Below, in pieces: positions 26,583 through 35,233 of a stretch of DNA of 64,000 nt. Position 1 is the first letter of the stretch; the number at the start of each line of letters is the position of its first letter. A program made the position numbers and the translations under genes. Under the pieces are notes generated by a model that saw only the letters and a program-made list of their open reading frames with translations, had not been told where the DNA came from and made no database searches. The stretch is taken from contig NZ_FUWZ01000004.1 in assembly GCF_900167135.1 (NCBI RefSeq), forward strand, positions 186,001-250,000, in the 5' to 3' direction. The DNA comes from Chitinophaga eiseniae. GTDB taxonomy: Bacteria > Bacteroidota > Bacteroidia > Chitinophagales > Chitinophagaceae.

Positions 26583-28229
26583 ATGGCCCTCACAAAAATT
26601 AAAACCAGCAGAAAAAGAGAACACCTGCTGGAAAGCCTGAGCCCTTTCCAGCTAAAAGACGATCTGATAAACCTTGCAGAGGACGAAAGCCGCAAATCGG
26701 CCACCGTGATGCTGAACGCCGGAAGGGGCAACCCCAACTGGGTAGCAACAACGCCCCGGGAGGCCTTCTTTACCCTCGGGTTGTTCGGTATCGAGGAATG
26801 CCGCAGGGTGATGGACAATGCAGAGGGCCTGGCCGGTATCCCGGAGAAAAAAGGCATCGCTAAGAGATTCGAAAAATTTCTATCCACCAATAAAACCGCG
26901 CCGGGGATAGACCTGCTGCAGAAAGCGTATAAGTATGGCCTCAAACAACATGGCTACGACGCCGATGCCTGGGTGCATGAGCTGGCGGAAAGCGTGATCG
27001 GCGATCAGTACCCCGTGCCGGACAGGATGCTGGCACATATGGAACCTATCGTGCACGACTATATTATCCAGGAGATGTGCAACAACGAACCTCCTGCCGG
27101 CAAATACGACCTCTTTGCGGTAGAAGGTGGCACGGCCGCTATGTGTTACATCTTCGATTCGCTGATGCAGAACTTCCTCATCAAAAAAGGAGACAAGATC
27201 GCTTTGATGGTGCCGGTGTTTACGCCTTATATCGAAATACCGGAGCTGGACCGCTACAGTTTCAAAGTGGTGGAGATCAAGTCCAACACGATGAACAAAG
27301 ACGGGCGTCATACCTGGCAGTACCCCGACAGTGAGCTGGAGAAGCTGAAGGACCCGGCTATTCGTATATTGTTTACCGTGAACCCCAGCAACCCGCCGTC
27401 TTCTGCCATTCATCCGGATTCACTGAAGAAGATCATAAAAATCGTGAAGAAAGATAATCCGGGCCTGATGGTGGTAACGGACGATGTGTACGGCACTTTT
27501 GTCCCTGGCTTCAAATCCCTGATGGGAGCTATCCCCTACAATACCATCGGCGTATACTCCTTTTCCAAATACTTCGGTTGCACCGGATGGCGTTTAGGCG
27601 TGATTGCTATCCATCAGAAAAATATGTTCGATGACAATATCCGACGGCTGTCCCCCGCTGCCACCAAAACGCTGAATGAACGTTATGGCAGTATTACGCT
27701 GGAACCGGGAAAGCTGAAGTTCATCGACCGCATGGTGGCCGACAGTCGCCAGGTCGCCCTGAACCATACGGCGGGCCTGTCGTTGCCGCAACAGACGCAG
27801 ATGATGTTGTTTTCCGCTTTCGCCCTGCTGGACACTAAAAATAAATACAAACAGCTCACCCAGGTGCTGGTGCAGAAACGGCTGAAGTTATTGTGGGATG
27901 AGCTGGAGATTCCGCTGGTGAAAGACCCGCTCAATGCCGGTTATTACTCCGAGATAGATATACAGGTGTGGGCCGGAAAAGTGTATGGCGACAAATTTTT
28001 TAAATGGTTACAACAAAATTTTGAACCGGTAGATATTTTGTTCCGGCTGGCGGAGAAGACAGGTGTTGTGTTGTTGAACGGTGGTGGCTTCGACGGTCCG
28101 GAATGGTCGGTGCGTGTATCGCTGGCCAACCTGCCAACTGAAGCTTACTCCGTTATTGGCAAGCGCATCACCGAAATTATGCGGGAATACGCCGGTGTAT
28201 GGAAAAGTAACGGAACGTTGAAAAAATAA
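26583..28229 (+). CDS. aspD: bifunctional aspartate aminotransferase/aspartate 4-decarboxylase
   Basis: A 548-residue PLP enzyme that converts L-aspartate to L-alanine and CO2 in the cytoplasm. The ATG at 26583 is preferred to a GTG at 26559 because family proteins begin near KREHLLESLSPFQLKDDLI. It is a fold-type I enzyme: the PLP lysine is K329 in YSFSKYFGCTGWRLG, the cofactor aspartate lies in VVTDDVYG, and NPSNPPSS corresponds to the aminotransferase Asn loop. The extra N-terminal region (residues 1-150) and total length of about 550 distinguish aspartate 4-decarboxylase from ordinary aminotransferases of about 400 residues. It lies between aspT and an asparaginase gene. Confidence 0.93.
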   Translation: MALTKIKTSRKREHLLESLSPFQLKDDLINLAEDESRKSATVMLNAGRGNPNWVATTPREAFFTLGLFGIEECRRVMDNAEGLAGIPEKKGIAKRFEKFLSTNKTAPGIDLLQKAYKYGLKQHGYDADAWVHELAESVIGDQYPVPDRMLAHMEPIVHDYIIQEMCNNEPPAGKYDLFAVEGGTAAMCYIFDSLMQNFLIKKGDKIALMVPVFTPYIEIPELDRYSFKVVEIKSNTMNKDGRHTWQYPDSELEKLKDPAIRILFTVNPSNPPSSAIHPDSLKKIIKIVKKDNPGLMVVTDDVYGTFVPGFKSLMGAIPYNTIGVYSFSKYFGCTGWRLGVIAIHQKNMFDDNIRRLSPAATKTLNERYGSITLEPGKLKFIDRMVADSRQVALNHTAGLSLPQQTQMMLFSAFALLDTKNKYKQLTQVLVQKRLKLLWDELEIPLVKDPLNAGYYSEIDIQVWAGKVYGDKFFKWLQQNFEPVDILFRLAEKTGVVLLNGGGFDGPEWSVRVSLANLPTEAYSVIGKRITEIMREYAGVWKSNGTLKK

Positions 28230-28259
28230 TTTCCCCCCCCAACATTAAAAAGCGGTTGT

Positions 28260-29309
28260 ATGAAAAAACTGTTATGTGTTATCTGTTCACTGATGATTTG
28301 TTTCGCGGTAAACGCGCAGAAGCTTCCCCGTGTGAAGATACTGGCCACCGGCGGTACTATTGCCGGCAAAGGCGCGTCAGCAGACCGCGCAGCCTATAAG
28401 GCCGGCTCACTGCCCATCAAAGACCTGATCGACGCGGTGCCGGGTATTGACAAGGTAGCGGAAATTTCAGGTGAACAGATTTCCAATGTGGGCAGCCAGG
28501 ACATGACAGTAGATATCTGGATCAAGCTCAACAAACGGATCAATGAGATCTTCAAAAACAATGAGGCCGATGGTATTGTGATCACGCATGGTACGGACAC
28601 GCAGGAGGAGACGGCGTATTTCCTCAGTCTTACCTGCCGCTACGATCTGCCGGTGGTGCTCACCGGCTCTATGCGCCCGGCGACGGCCATCAGCGCAGAT
28701 GGTCCCAAGAACCTCTACGACGCCGTAACAGTGGCCGCCAGCCCTAATTCCAAAGGACGCGGCGTGATGGTGGTGTTCAGCGAAAATATCTTCGACGGCC
28801 GTGGCGTGGAAAAAATCAGCACCACCCATGTGGATGCGTTTAAATCACCCAATGCTGGTCCGTTAGGACAGGTGTACGACGGCAAGGTGGTGTTCTATAT
28901 GCATGATCTCCGCAAAGCGAATAAGAACACCCCTTTTGATATCACCGGTCTGGACAAGCTGCCCAACGTGGCGGTGGCCGAGCTGTATGCTGACGCGCCT
29001 TCTACCGCTATTGATGCTTATGTGGCTTCCGGCGTGGACGGTATTGTTGTTTCCGGTCTGGGTAACGGCAACCTGAACAAAGCGAATGTGGACGCGGTAA
29101 CGCGGGCGGTTGCCAAAGGTGTGACCGTATGCCGCAGTTCGCGGGTGGTATCCGGGCGCGTAACGTTGTATGATGAAACCGACGACGCCAAGCTCGGCAC
29201 GTTTGTGGCCGATGACCTGAGCTCCCAGAAAGCCCGTATCCTGCTGATGCTGGGACTTACGCAGACAAAAGACAAGAAGATATTACAGGATTATTTCTTT
29301 ACGTATTGA
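28260..29309 (+). CDS. ansB: periplasmic type II L-asparaginase
   Basis: A 349-residue enzyme that hydrolyses L-asparagine to aspartate and ammonia. A Sec signal peptide (residues 1-19, ICSLMICFAVNA) marks it as exported, as in type II enzymes. Both catalytic motifs are present: ILATGGTIAG with nucleophile Thr33, and ITHGTDTQEETAYFL with Thr112-Asp113. VLTGSMRPATAISADGP is also conserved. The terminal DYFFTY is typical of the family. It starts 30 bases after aspD. In context it would supply periplasmic aspartate to AspT, extending the known aspT-aspD cycle to asparagine. Confidence 0.94.
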   Translation: MKKLLCVICSLMICFAVNAQKLPRVKILATGGTIAGKGASADRAAYKAGSLPIKDLIDAVPGIDKVAEISGEQISNVGSQDMTVDIWIKLNKRINEIFKNNEADGIVITHGTDTQEETAYFLSLTCRYDLPVVLTGSMRPATAISADGPKNLYDAVTVAASPNSKGRGVMVVFSENIFDGRGVEKISTTHVDAFKSPNAGPLGQVYDGKVVFYMHDLRKANKNTPFDITGLDKLPNVAVAELYADAPSTAIDAYVASGVDGIVVSGLGNGNLNKANVDAVTRAVAKGVTVCRSSRVVSGRVTLYDETDDAKLGTFVADDLSSQKARILLMLGLTQTKDKKILQDYFFTY

Positions 29310-29343
29310 TACATCCCCCCAAAAAAGAGAGACCCTATCTGTA

Positions 29344-29371
29344 GGAGGCTGGCCCAAAAGGCCGGCCTCTT
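29344..29371 (+). terminator. hairpin downstream of the asparaginase gene
   Basis: A GC-rich stem, GAGGCTGGCC against GGCCGGCCTC, with a CAAAA-type loop lies 35 bases after the stop. One G:T pair is present and no clear T-run follows, so this is a probable but atypical terminator. The remaining bases to 29581 hold nothing recognisable beyond a T-rich stretch before the next gene. Confidence 0.45.
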
Positions 29372-29581
29372 CGCTTTGAGAAAGATTACCTGGAAACCAG
29401 GAAAATATCTTTACTTATTTCCCGCTAATCCAGGCCGGAGGCGCTGGCCGGCGAAATGGCACGATGCCTCGGAAGCGAACATACACTGTATCAAAACCGG
29501 ACACATTTTATTTATTTAAATATAAAAAAAGCTGGTTTAAAATCCTCTTCAGTTTGGCATTTTTCTTAGATTGTCACCGGC

Positions 29582-31960
29582 ATGATCAAGAACTACTTCC
29601 TGGTTGCCTGGCGCAACCTCCTCAACAATAAGGGCTACAGTGCCATTAATATTTTCGGGCTGGCGGCCGGTATGGCCGTAGCCATGGTGATAGCGTTGTG
29701 GGTGGTGCATGAATATTCGTACGACCGGTTTATGCCGGACCGGGAGCGGATATTTCGTGTTCAGCGCAATTTTGACAGCAATGGCGATACGCTTACCTTT
29801 CGGACGGTTTCACTGAAACTGGCGCAGGTGTTGCGCAGCGAAATCCCGGAAATGGAGTATGTGAGCGAAACCGACTGGATGACCAAACACGCACTAAAAG
29901 CAGGAGAGCGCAAAGTGGTGATGAATGGTGGCGCGGTACAGGAAGATTTTCTGAAGATATTCGGCTTCCGGTTATTGCAGGGTAATGTGGCCTCTGTGTT
30001 TAAAGATCCTTTTTCCATCGTGTTGACGCAGTCTGCTGCAGAAGCTTTGTTCGGAAAGGAGAACCCGGTCGGCAGGATGGTCCGTCTTGATAATCAGCAT
30101 GACCTGGCGGTGACCGGTGTTCTGCAGGATTTACCTGCCAATTCTTCTTTTCAGTTTAAATATCTTATCCCCTTCAACTTCCTCGATCAAACGAGTGCGT
30201 TTGTCAGGGAAGACCGTAAGAATGGTAGTTTTGGCAATAACGGCTACCAGCTGTTTGTTAAACTTCAGCCTGGTGTTAATGCCGGCCGGCTGGCAGCTAA
30301 AATCGCTTTCATCCAAAAACGGGAGAAGGAGAGTACGAATGCGCAGCGATCGACTGTGATTTTGCAGGCGATGGACCGCTGGCGTTTGTTCAGCGAATAC
30401 AAGAATGGAAAAGAGGCCGGCGGTTTTATTGATTATATCAGGATATTCAGCGGTATAGGTATCCTTGTATTGGTCATTGCCGGTATTAATTTTGTGAACC
30501 TCACTACAGCGCGTTCTGAAAAACGTGCGCGGGAGGTGGGTATTCGCAAGGCGGTGGGTTCACGCCGCAGGTCGCTCGTGATTCAATTTCTAACAGAATC
30601 TCTTCTGTTGACTTTTATTGCCCTATTGTGCAGCTTCCTGGTAGTGGTGCTGGTATTGCCTGCTTTTAACAGGATTACAGGAGCGGTGGTCCGTGTTCCT
30701 TTTGAGGATGTTCGCTTCTGGGCCATTACATTGGCAGGCGTGTCTTTAGTGGGAATAGCGGCCGGTCTCAAGCCCGCTTTTTATCTTTCTTCTTTTAACC
30801 CGGTTAAAACAATGAAAGGAAGTTATAAAACAGGGACTTCCGCAGTATGGTCCCGCAGGGGGCTGGTGGTCGTACAATTCACCTGCTCTGTTGTATTGGT
30901 GATCAGTACAATGGTTATTTACCGGCAGATGCAATATGCCAAAGACCGGCCCACCGGTTTTGAAACAGACCGGTTAATGATGTCGGAATTAACCAGCGAC
31001 ATGTGGAAAAACAATGATGCCTTAAAGCAGGACCTGTTGCAAAGCGGACTGGTGAGTCATGTGAGCGTATCCTCCAGTCCACCCGTCAATATTGACTGGC
31101 ACAGCGATCTGCAGGATTTTCCCGGTAAACTGGCCGGAGAAACAGTGGAGATGGGAATGGTACTTACCGCCGACGACTATGTAAACACGATGGGAATGAC
31201 CATGAGCACAGGCCGCGATTTCAGACCAGGTATGTCTGATACGCTTAATGTGATATTGAACGAGGCGGCAGTAAAACGTTTACGTTTGAAGGACCCGTTA
31301 AGTGCTTCCATCAAATGGAATGACCAATGGTTTCGCGTGATAGGCGTTGTGCGCAATGCCCTGATGTTAAGCCCGTTTCAGCCGGCCGATCCCACATTGT
31401 TCATGAAGTCCCGCGGAGATGAGCGTTATCTGCTGTACCAGCTGGCGCCCGGTGTATCGCCGTATACTGCTGTAGACAAGCTGGGAGCCATTTTTACCAA
31501 ACATAACCCCGCTTATCCTTACGTATATGAATTTGCAAACGAGGCTTATAATCAGAAGTTTCGCCAGGAAATGCTTACCGGCAGGTTATCCGGCATCTTC
31601 GCTGTGCTTGCCATCCTGATTTCCTGCCTCGGTTTGCTGGGATTGGCGGCCTACATGGCGGAGCAGCGTACCAAAGAAATAGGGGTGCGCAAGGTGCTGG
31701 GCGCTACGATCACACAAGTGTGGTTCCTGCTGTCCAAAGACTTTATTGTCCTGGTACTGGTCAGTTGCCTGATCGCTACGCCGGTGGCGCTGTATTTCCT
31801 GCAGCGCTGGCTGATGCAGTACGATTACCGCATCACGCTGGGACCGGGCGTATTCCTGCTGGCAGCCGTGATAGCGCTGGTGATAACGCTGGGTACCGTC
31901 AGCTTCCAGGCCATCAAAGCGGCCATGGCCAACCCGGTGAGGAGCCTCCGCTCTGAATAG
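29582..31960 (+). CDS. MacB/FtsX-type ABC transporter permease
   Basis: A 792-residue permease with two MacB periplasmic core domains (about residues 20-240 and 430-640). It has two FtsX-type transmembrane blocks (about 285-405, with KRAREVGIRKAVGSRRRSL, and 670-785, with EQRTKEIGVRKVLGATITQVW). An N-terminal helix follows the signature FLVAWRNLLNNKGYSAINIFGL. Such proteins, abundant in Chitinophagaceae, work as mechanotransmitters or exporters with a separate ATPase. No ATPase gene is adjacent, so its partner must be encoded elsewhere. It appears to be a single-gene unit. Confidence 0.9.
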   Translation: MIKNYFLVAWRNLLNNKGYSAINIFGLAAGMAVAMVIALWVVHEYSYDRFMPDRERIFRVQRNFDSNGDTLTFRTVSLKLAQVLRSEIPEMEYVSETDWMTKHALKAGERKVVMNGGAVQEDFLKIFGFRLLQGNVASVFKDPFSIVLTQSAAEALFGKENPVGRMVRLDNQHDLAVTGVLQDLPANSSFQFKYLIPFNFLDQTSAFVREDRKNGSFGNNGYQLFVKLQPGVNAGRLAAKIAFIQKREKESTNAQRSTVILQAMDRWRLFSEYKNGKEAGGFIDYIRIFSGIGILVLVIAGINFVNLTTARSEKRAREVGIRKAVGSRRRSLVIQFLTESLLLTFIALLCSFLVVVLVLPAFNRITGAVVRVPFEDVRFWAITLAGVSLVGIAAGLKPAFYLSSFNPVKTMKGSYKTGTSAVWSRRGLVVVQFTCSVVLVISTMVIYRQMQYAKDRPTGFETDRLMMSELTSDMWKNNDALKQDLLQSGLVSHVSVSSSPPVNIDWHSDLQDFPGKLAGETVEMGMVLTADDYVNTMGMTMSTGRDFRPGMSDTLNVILNEAAVKRLRLKDPLSASIKWNDQWFRVIGVVRNALMLSPFQPADPTLFMKSRGDERYLLYQLAPGVSPYTAVDKLGAIFTKHNPAYPYVYEFANEAYNQKFRQEMLTGRLSGIFAVLAILISCLGLLGLAAYMAEQRTKEIGVRKVLGATITQVWFLLSKDFIVLVLVSCLIATPVALYFLQRWLMQYDYRITLGPGVFLLAAVIALVITLGTVSFQAIKAAMANPVRSLRSE

Positions 31961-32004
31961 AGCGGCTTTGCGTATATTTATGCCTGAAAATAAGAGAAAC
32001 GGGC

Positions 32005-33153
32005 ATGGCACTGACAACAGAATCAACATACCAGGCAGCATCAGCAGTAGCCGACATTATAGAAGCACATTTTATTAAACACCTGGAAACTGCGCAGGCG
32101 GAAGGCGTCGACAACCTGGCGTCGGTACCGTCGGCGCGTGTGGTGGAGAAGATCATCGACGTGGCTTTCTGGGCCAGCCTGCGCCGGGAGGAAGGCAACG
32201 CCACCCGCATGTCGCTGGCGTTTGTCAGCCCCGAACAGGCCGGCAAGCCGCTGCTGTTTGAACAGCCGCTGCCACTCACCCCGCAGGTGCTCACCAAACT
32301 GGCGCCCGGCGTGGAAAGGGCCGGCATACATGTCGGCATTTGGTTCAACGGGGAAGAGCTGTGCATCTGGGGCACTACCATCAAACTGCCTAATTTCTGC
32401 TTCGTGCTCGACGTATCGGAGCCGGGACTGCTGGTGGTAAAACACCGCCGTATCATGGGGCTGGGCAAGTTCACCAACGTGGCCATGCTTAAAGGCGACC
32501 AGATAAAAGTGGTGGACGAGAATTCCGGTAGTACCACCTGTAGCCCTTCACTGCTGAAATCCCTCCTTGGCGTGGATTCCTCTTCTCTCTGGAACAATCC
32601 TGAAAACGTACTCATACAGATCGCCGTGTCCATGCGGGCGCACAAGCGAGGCGGCATCCTGCTGGTGGTGCCCGACAAGAACGCCTCGTGGAAGGAGTCG
32701 ATCGTGCAGCCGCTGCAATACCCGATATCGCCGGCTTTTGCGGGCGTGGCGGACCTGATCCGGCAGGAAAGTTCTACCGTCAGCGAAATTTTCTGGCAGA
32801 ACGCACTGCGCCGCGAAGTGGAAAATATCAGCGGCCTCACCGCGGTAGATGGCGCTACCATTATCAATCAACATCATGAACTGTTGGCTTTCGGGGCCAA
32901 GATCACCAGGGCCGCTTATTCCTCCCCGGTGGAGAAAGTGCTGATGATGGAGCCGGTGATGGGCGGCAGTCCTTCTTATGTGCATCCATCTTCCATCGGT
33001 GGTACCCGGCACCTGTCGGCCGCCCAGTTTGTGCATGACCAACCGGACGCTATTGCCCTGGTGGCTTCGCAGGATGGCTATTTTACCATTTTTTCCTGGT
33101 CAGTACCCAAACAGATGGTACAAGCCCACAGAATAGATATCCTGCTGCTCTAA
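32005..33153 (+). CDS. DACNV/diadenylate-cyclase-like nucleotide signalling protein
   Basis: A 382-residue soluble protein without signal peptide. The C-terminal third resembles the DAC (DisA_N) domain that makes cyclic di-AMP: V-D282-G-A-T-I-I, then L-L-A-F-G-A-K-I, then G-G-T-R335-H336-L-S-A-A-Q, then DAIALVASQDGYFTIFSW. These correspond to the DGA and RHR motifs and the SEExG-type strand, but the third residue of RHR is Leu. The N-terminal 250 residues fit the domain described in computational surveys as DACNV, a putative sensor. The TonB receptor gene follows by 16 bases, so the two are likely one operon. Enzymatic activity and product are unproven. Confidence 0.7.
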   Translation: MALTTESTYQAASAVADIIEAHFIKHLETAQAEGVDNLASVPSARVVEKIIDVAFWASLRREEGNATRMSLAFVSPEQAGKPLLFEQPLPLTPQVLTKLAPGVERAGIHVGIWFNGEELCIWGTTIKLPNFCFVLDVSEPGLLVVKHRRIMGLGKFTNVAMLKGDQIKVVDENSGSTTCSPSLLKSLLGVDSSSLWNNPENVLIQIAVSMRAHKRGGILLVVPDKNASWKESIVQPLQYPISPAFAGVADLIRQESSTVSEIFWQNALRREVENISGLTAVDGATIINQHHELLAFGAKITRAAYSSPVEKVLMMEPVMGGSPSYVHPSSIGGTRHLSAAQFVHDQPDAIALVASQDGYFTIFSWSVPKQMVQAHRIDILLL

Positions 33154-33169
33154 CAGACAAATCAACCAG

Positions 33170-35215
33170 ATGAAATTTCCTTTGCTGACCACTTTGTCAC
33201 TGCTGTCTGCGTTGCCGCTGGCCGCCCAGCAGCAGGATACCCTGCATCGCCTGCCGGAAGTAGTGGTGAAATCCTATTTGTCAAAAGAATCCTTGTTGCG
33301 TATACCCACCGCCGTTAGCGTGCTGTCACCACAGCAGCTGGCGCTGCAGCAGGGAGCCTCTATGGTGCCTGCCTTCAACAGCATCGCCGGTGTGCGGATG
33401 GAAGAGCGTTCGCCCGGCAGCTACCGGTTGTCTATCCGTGGCAGCCTGCTGCGTTCTCCCTTTGGTATCCGTAATGTGAAAATATACATGGACGAAATAC
33501 CCCTCACAGACGCGGGAGGTAATACCTACCTTAATCTGCTGGACCCGGTCGTGCTAAGCGGCGCCGAAGTGCTGAAAGGTCCTGATGGCAGCCTGTTTGG
33601 TGCTAACTCCGGCGGCGTGGTGCGCCTTGATGTGTTGCCGCCTGCGGGCGATAGCAGCCGCCTGGAGGCATCTGTACAGGGAGGCAGCTACGGCCTCTTT
33701 CATGCGGCGGCCGGCTACCGGCAACAGCTGGGCAACTACGGCTTTCAGCTGTTTCAGGGCTATCAGCAGGCCGACGGCTACCGGCGGAATACGACCATGA
33801 AGCGCTCGTATACGCAGCTGGGACAGCGCTGGGAATACAAACCAGGGTATGTGCTGAAGATGCTGGGTTTCTATTCCGATTTGGGGTATCGCACGCCTGG
33901 CGGACTAACGCTCGCGCAGCTGGACAAAGACCCGCGCGCCGCACGCCCTGGCTCCATGGCGCTGCCCGGCGCCGTGGCACAAAAGGCGGGTATCTATAAC
34001 CGTACCGTGCAGGGCGGACTGGTACACGAAGCGCAGTTCAGTCCCCGCTGGCAACATGTGGTGGCCGTATTCGGGGCTAACACCCATTTTGAAAACCCGT
34101 TTATTACCAACTACGAAGCGCGGGATGAAAATACCGCCGGTTTCCGGACTTATCTTTCATGGATCAATAAACCGTCAGCCTCTCCGCTGCAGTGGAGGTG
34201 GCAGGCCGGCATGGAATGGCAACGGACGGTGTCCGATATCATCAACTACGATAATGACAACGGCGTCCGCGGCGCAGAAAGGGCTGCGGACAAACTGACG
34301 GCCGGCCAGCGCTTTTATTTCAGCCGTTTCCATGCACAGCTGCAGCGCTGGACATTGGAGGCTGCCGCCAGTATGAACTACTATCACTACACCTATAACC
34401 GTGACGGCAACACGAAAGTAGCTTTTACGCCGCAGCTGATGCCGCGCCTCTCTTTATCGTACCTGATCAATGAGCAGTTGACGGGCCGTGTGACCGTGAG
34501 CCGTGGTTATTCTCCCCCGGCTACTGCGGAAGTGAGGGCTTCGGATAATGTGATCAATACTGCGCTGCGTCCGGAAACAGGCTGGAACTATGAAGCGGGG
34601 GTGCGGCTGCTGCCACTGTCGCGCCGTTATTCCCTCGATCTGACCGGGTTTCATTACTGTATGCAAGACGCCATCGTGCGTAAGCTGCGGGACAACGGGG
34701 CAGAATTTTTCGTCAATGCCGGCGGTGTCAACCAGACAGGCATAGAGGCGGAAGGAACGCTGCAGCTGCTGACGCCGCGTTCCCGCGGTTTGGTACGCGG
34801 ACTGGAGCTGCGTGGGAGCTATACGTGGAGTGACTTTTATTTCAGGGAGTATGTCAGCAGTGGTAAGAATTTTTCCGGCAACCGGGTGACGGGCGTGCCG
34901 CGCACGGTGGTGGTGTCCGGGCTGACCATGTATTTACCCAAGGCCGTGTATGTATATGTAGCTCATAATTACACCAGCAGTATTCCGTTGAACGACGCCA
35001 ACAGCGCCTATGCGCGTGGTTACCATCTGATGCAGTGCAAGGCGGCGTGGCAGTTGCCCATCTCCGGAAAGTGTAAAGTCAGTGTACAGGCGGGGGCAGA
35101 TAATTTGTTAAATCAGTCCTATAGCCTGGGTAATGACCTGAATGCCGTAGGGGAGCGGTATTACAACCCGGCGCCCGGCCGTACTTACTTTGGGGGTATA
35201 AATGTGGCGCTGTAA
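33170..35215 (+). CDS. TonB-dependent outer-membrane receptor (siderophore/vitamin type)
   Basis: A 681-residue receptor, shorter than SusC proteins and without carboxypeptidase-D or STN domains, as in FecA/FepA-type importers of iron chelates or cofactors. The signal peptide ends near PLAAQ. A TonB-box-like LPEVVVKSYLSK precedes the plug (about residues 35-165, MDEIPLTDAGGNT, VLKGPDGSLFGANSGGVVRLD) and a 22-strand barrel ending in the aromatic-rich NPAPGRTYFGGINVAL. It follows the DAC-like gene by 16 bases. No metal or siderophore genes are nearby, so the ligand is open. Confidence 0.9.
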   Translation: MKFPLLTTLSLLSALPLAAQQQDTLHRLPEVVVKSYLSKESLLRIPTAVSVLSPQQLALQQGASMVPAFNSIAGVRMEERSPGSYRLSIRGSLLRSPFGIRNVKIYMDEIPLTDAGGNTYLNLLDPVVLSGAEVLKGPDGSLFGANSGGVVRLDVLPPAGDSSRLEASVQGGSYGLFHAAAGYRQQLGNYGFQLFQGYQQADGYRRNTTMKRSYTQLGQRWEYKPGYVLKMLGFYSDLGYRTPGGLTLAQLDKDPRAARPGSMALPGAVAQKAGIYNRTVQGGLVHEAQFSPRWQHVVAVFGANTHFENPFITNYEARDENTAGFRTYLSWINKPSASPLQWRWQAGMEWQRTVSDIINYDNDNGVRGAERAADKLTAGQRFYFSRFHAQLQRWTLEAAASMNYYHYTYNRDGNTKVAFTPQLMPRLSLSYLINEQLTGRVTVSRGYSPPATAEVRASDNVINTALRPETGWNYEAGVRLLPLSRRYSLDLTGFHYCMQDAIVRKLRDNGAEFFVNAGGVNQTGIEAEGTLQLLTPRSRGLVRGLELRGSYTWSDFYFREYVSSGKNFSGNRVTGVPRTVVVSGLTMYLPKAVYVYVAHNYTSSIPLNDANSAYARGYHLMQCKAAWQLPISGKCKVSVQAGADNLLNQSYSLGNDLNAVGERYYNPAPGRTYFGGINVAL

Positions 35216-35228
35216 TCCCTACAGCGCC
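35206..35228. terminator. hairpin overlapping the TonB receptor stop codon
   Basis: A 9-base perfect stem, GGCGCTGTA (35206-35214) with its complement (35220-35228) and a 5-base loop, spans the TAA at 35213-35215. It lies between convergent genes ending 18 bases apart. There is no T-run, so it may act in both directions only partially, or protect 3' ends. Confidence 0.45.
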
Positions 35229-35233
35229 CCGGT

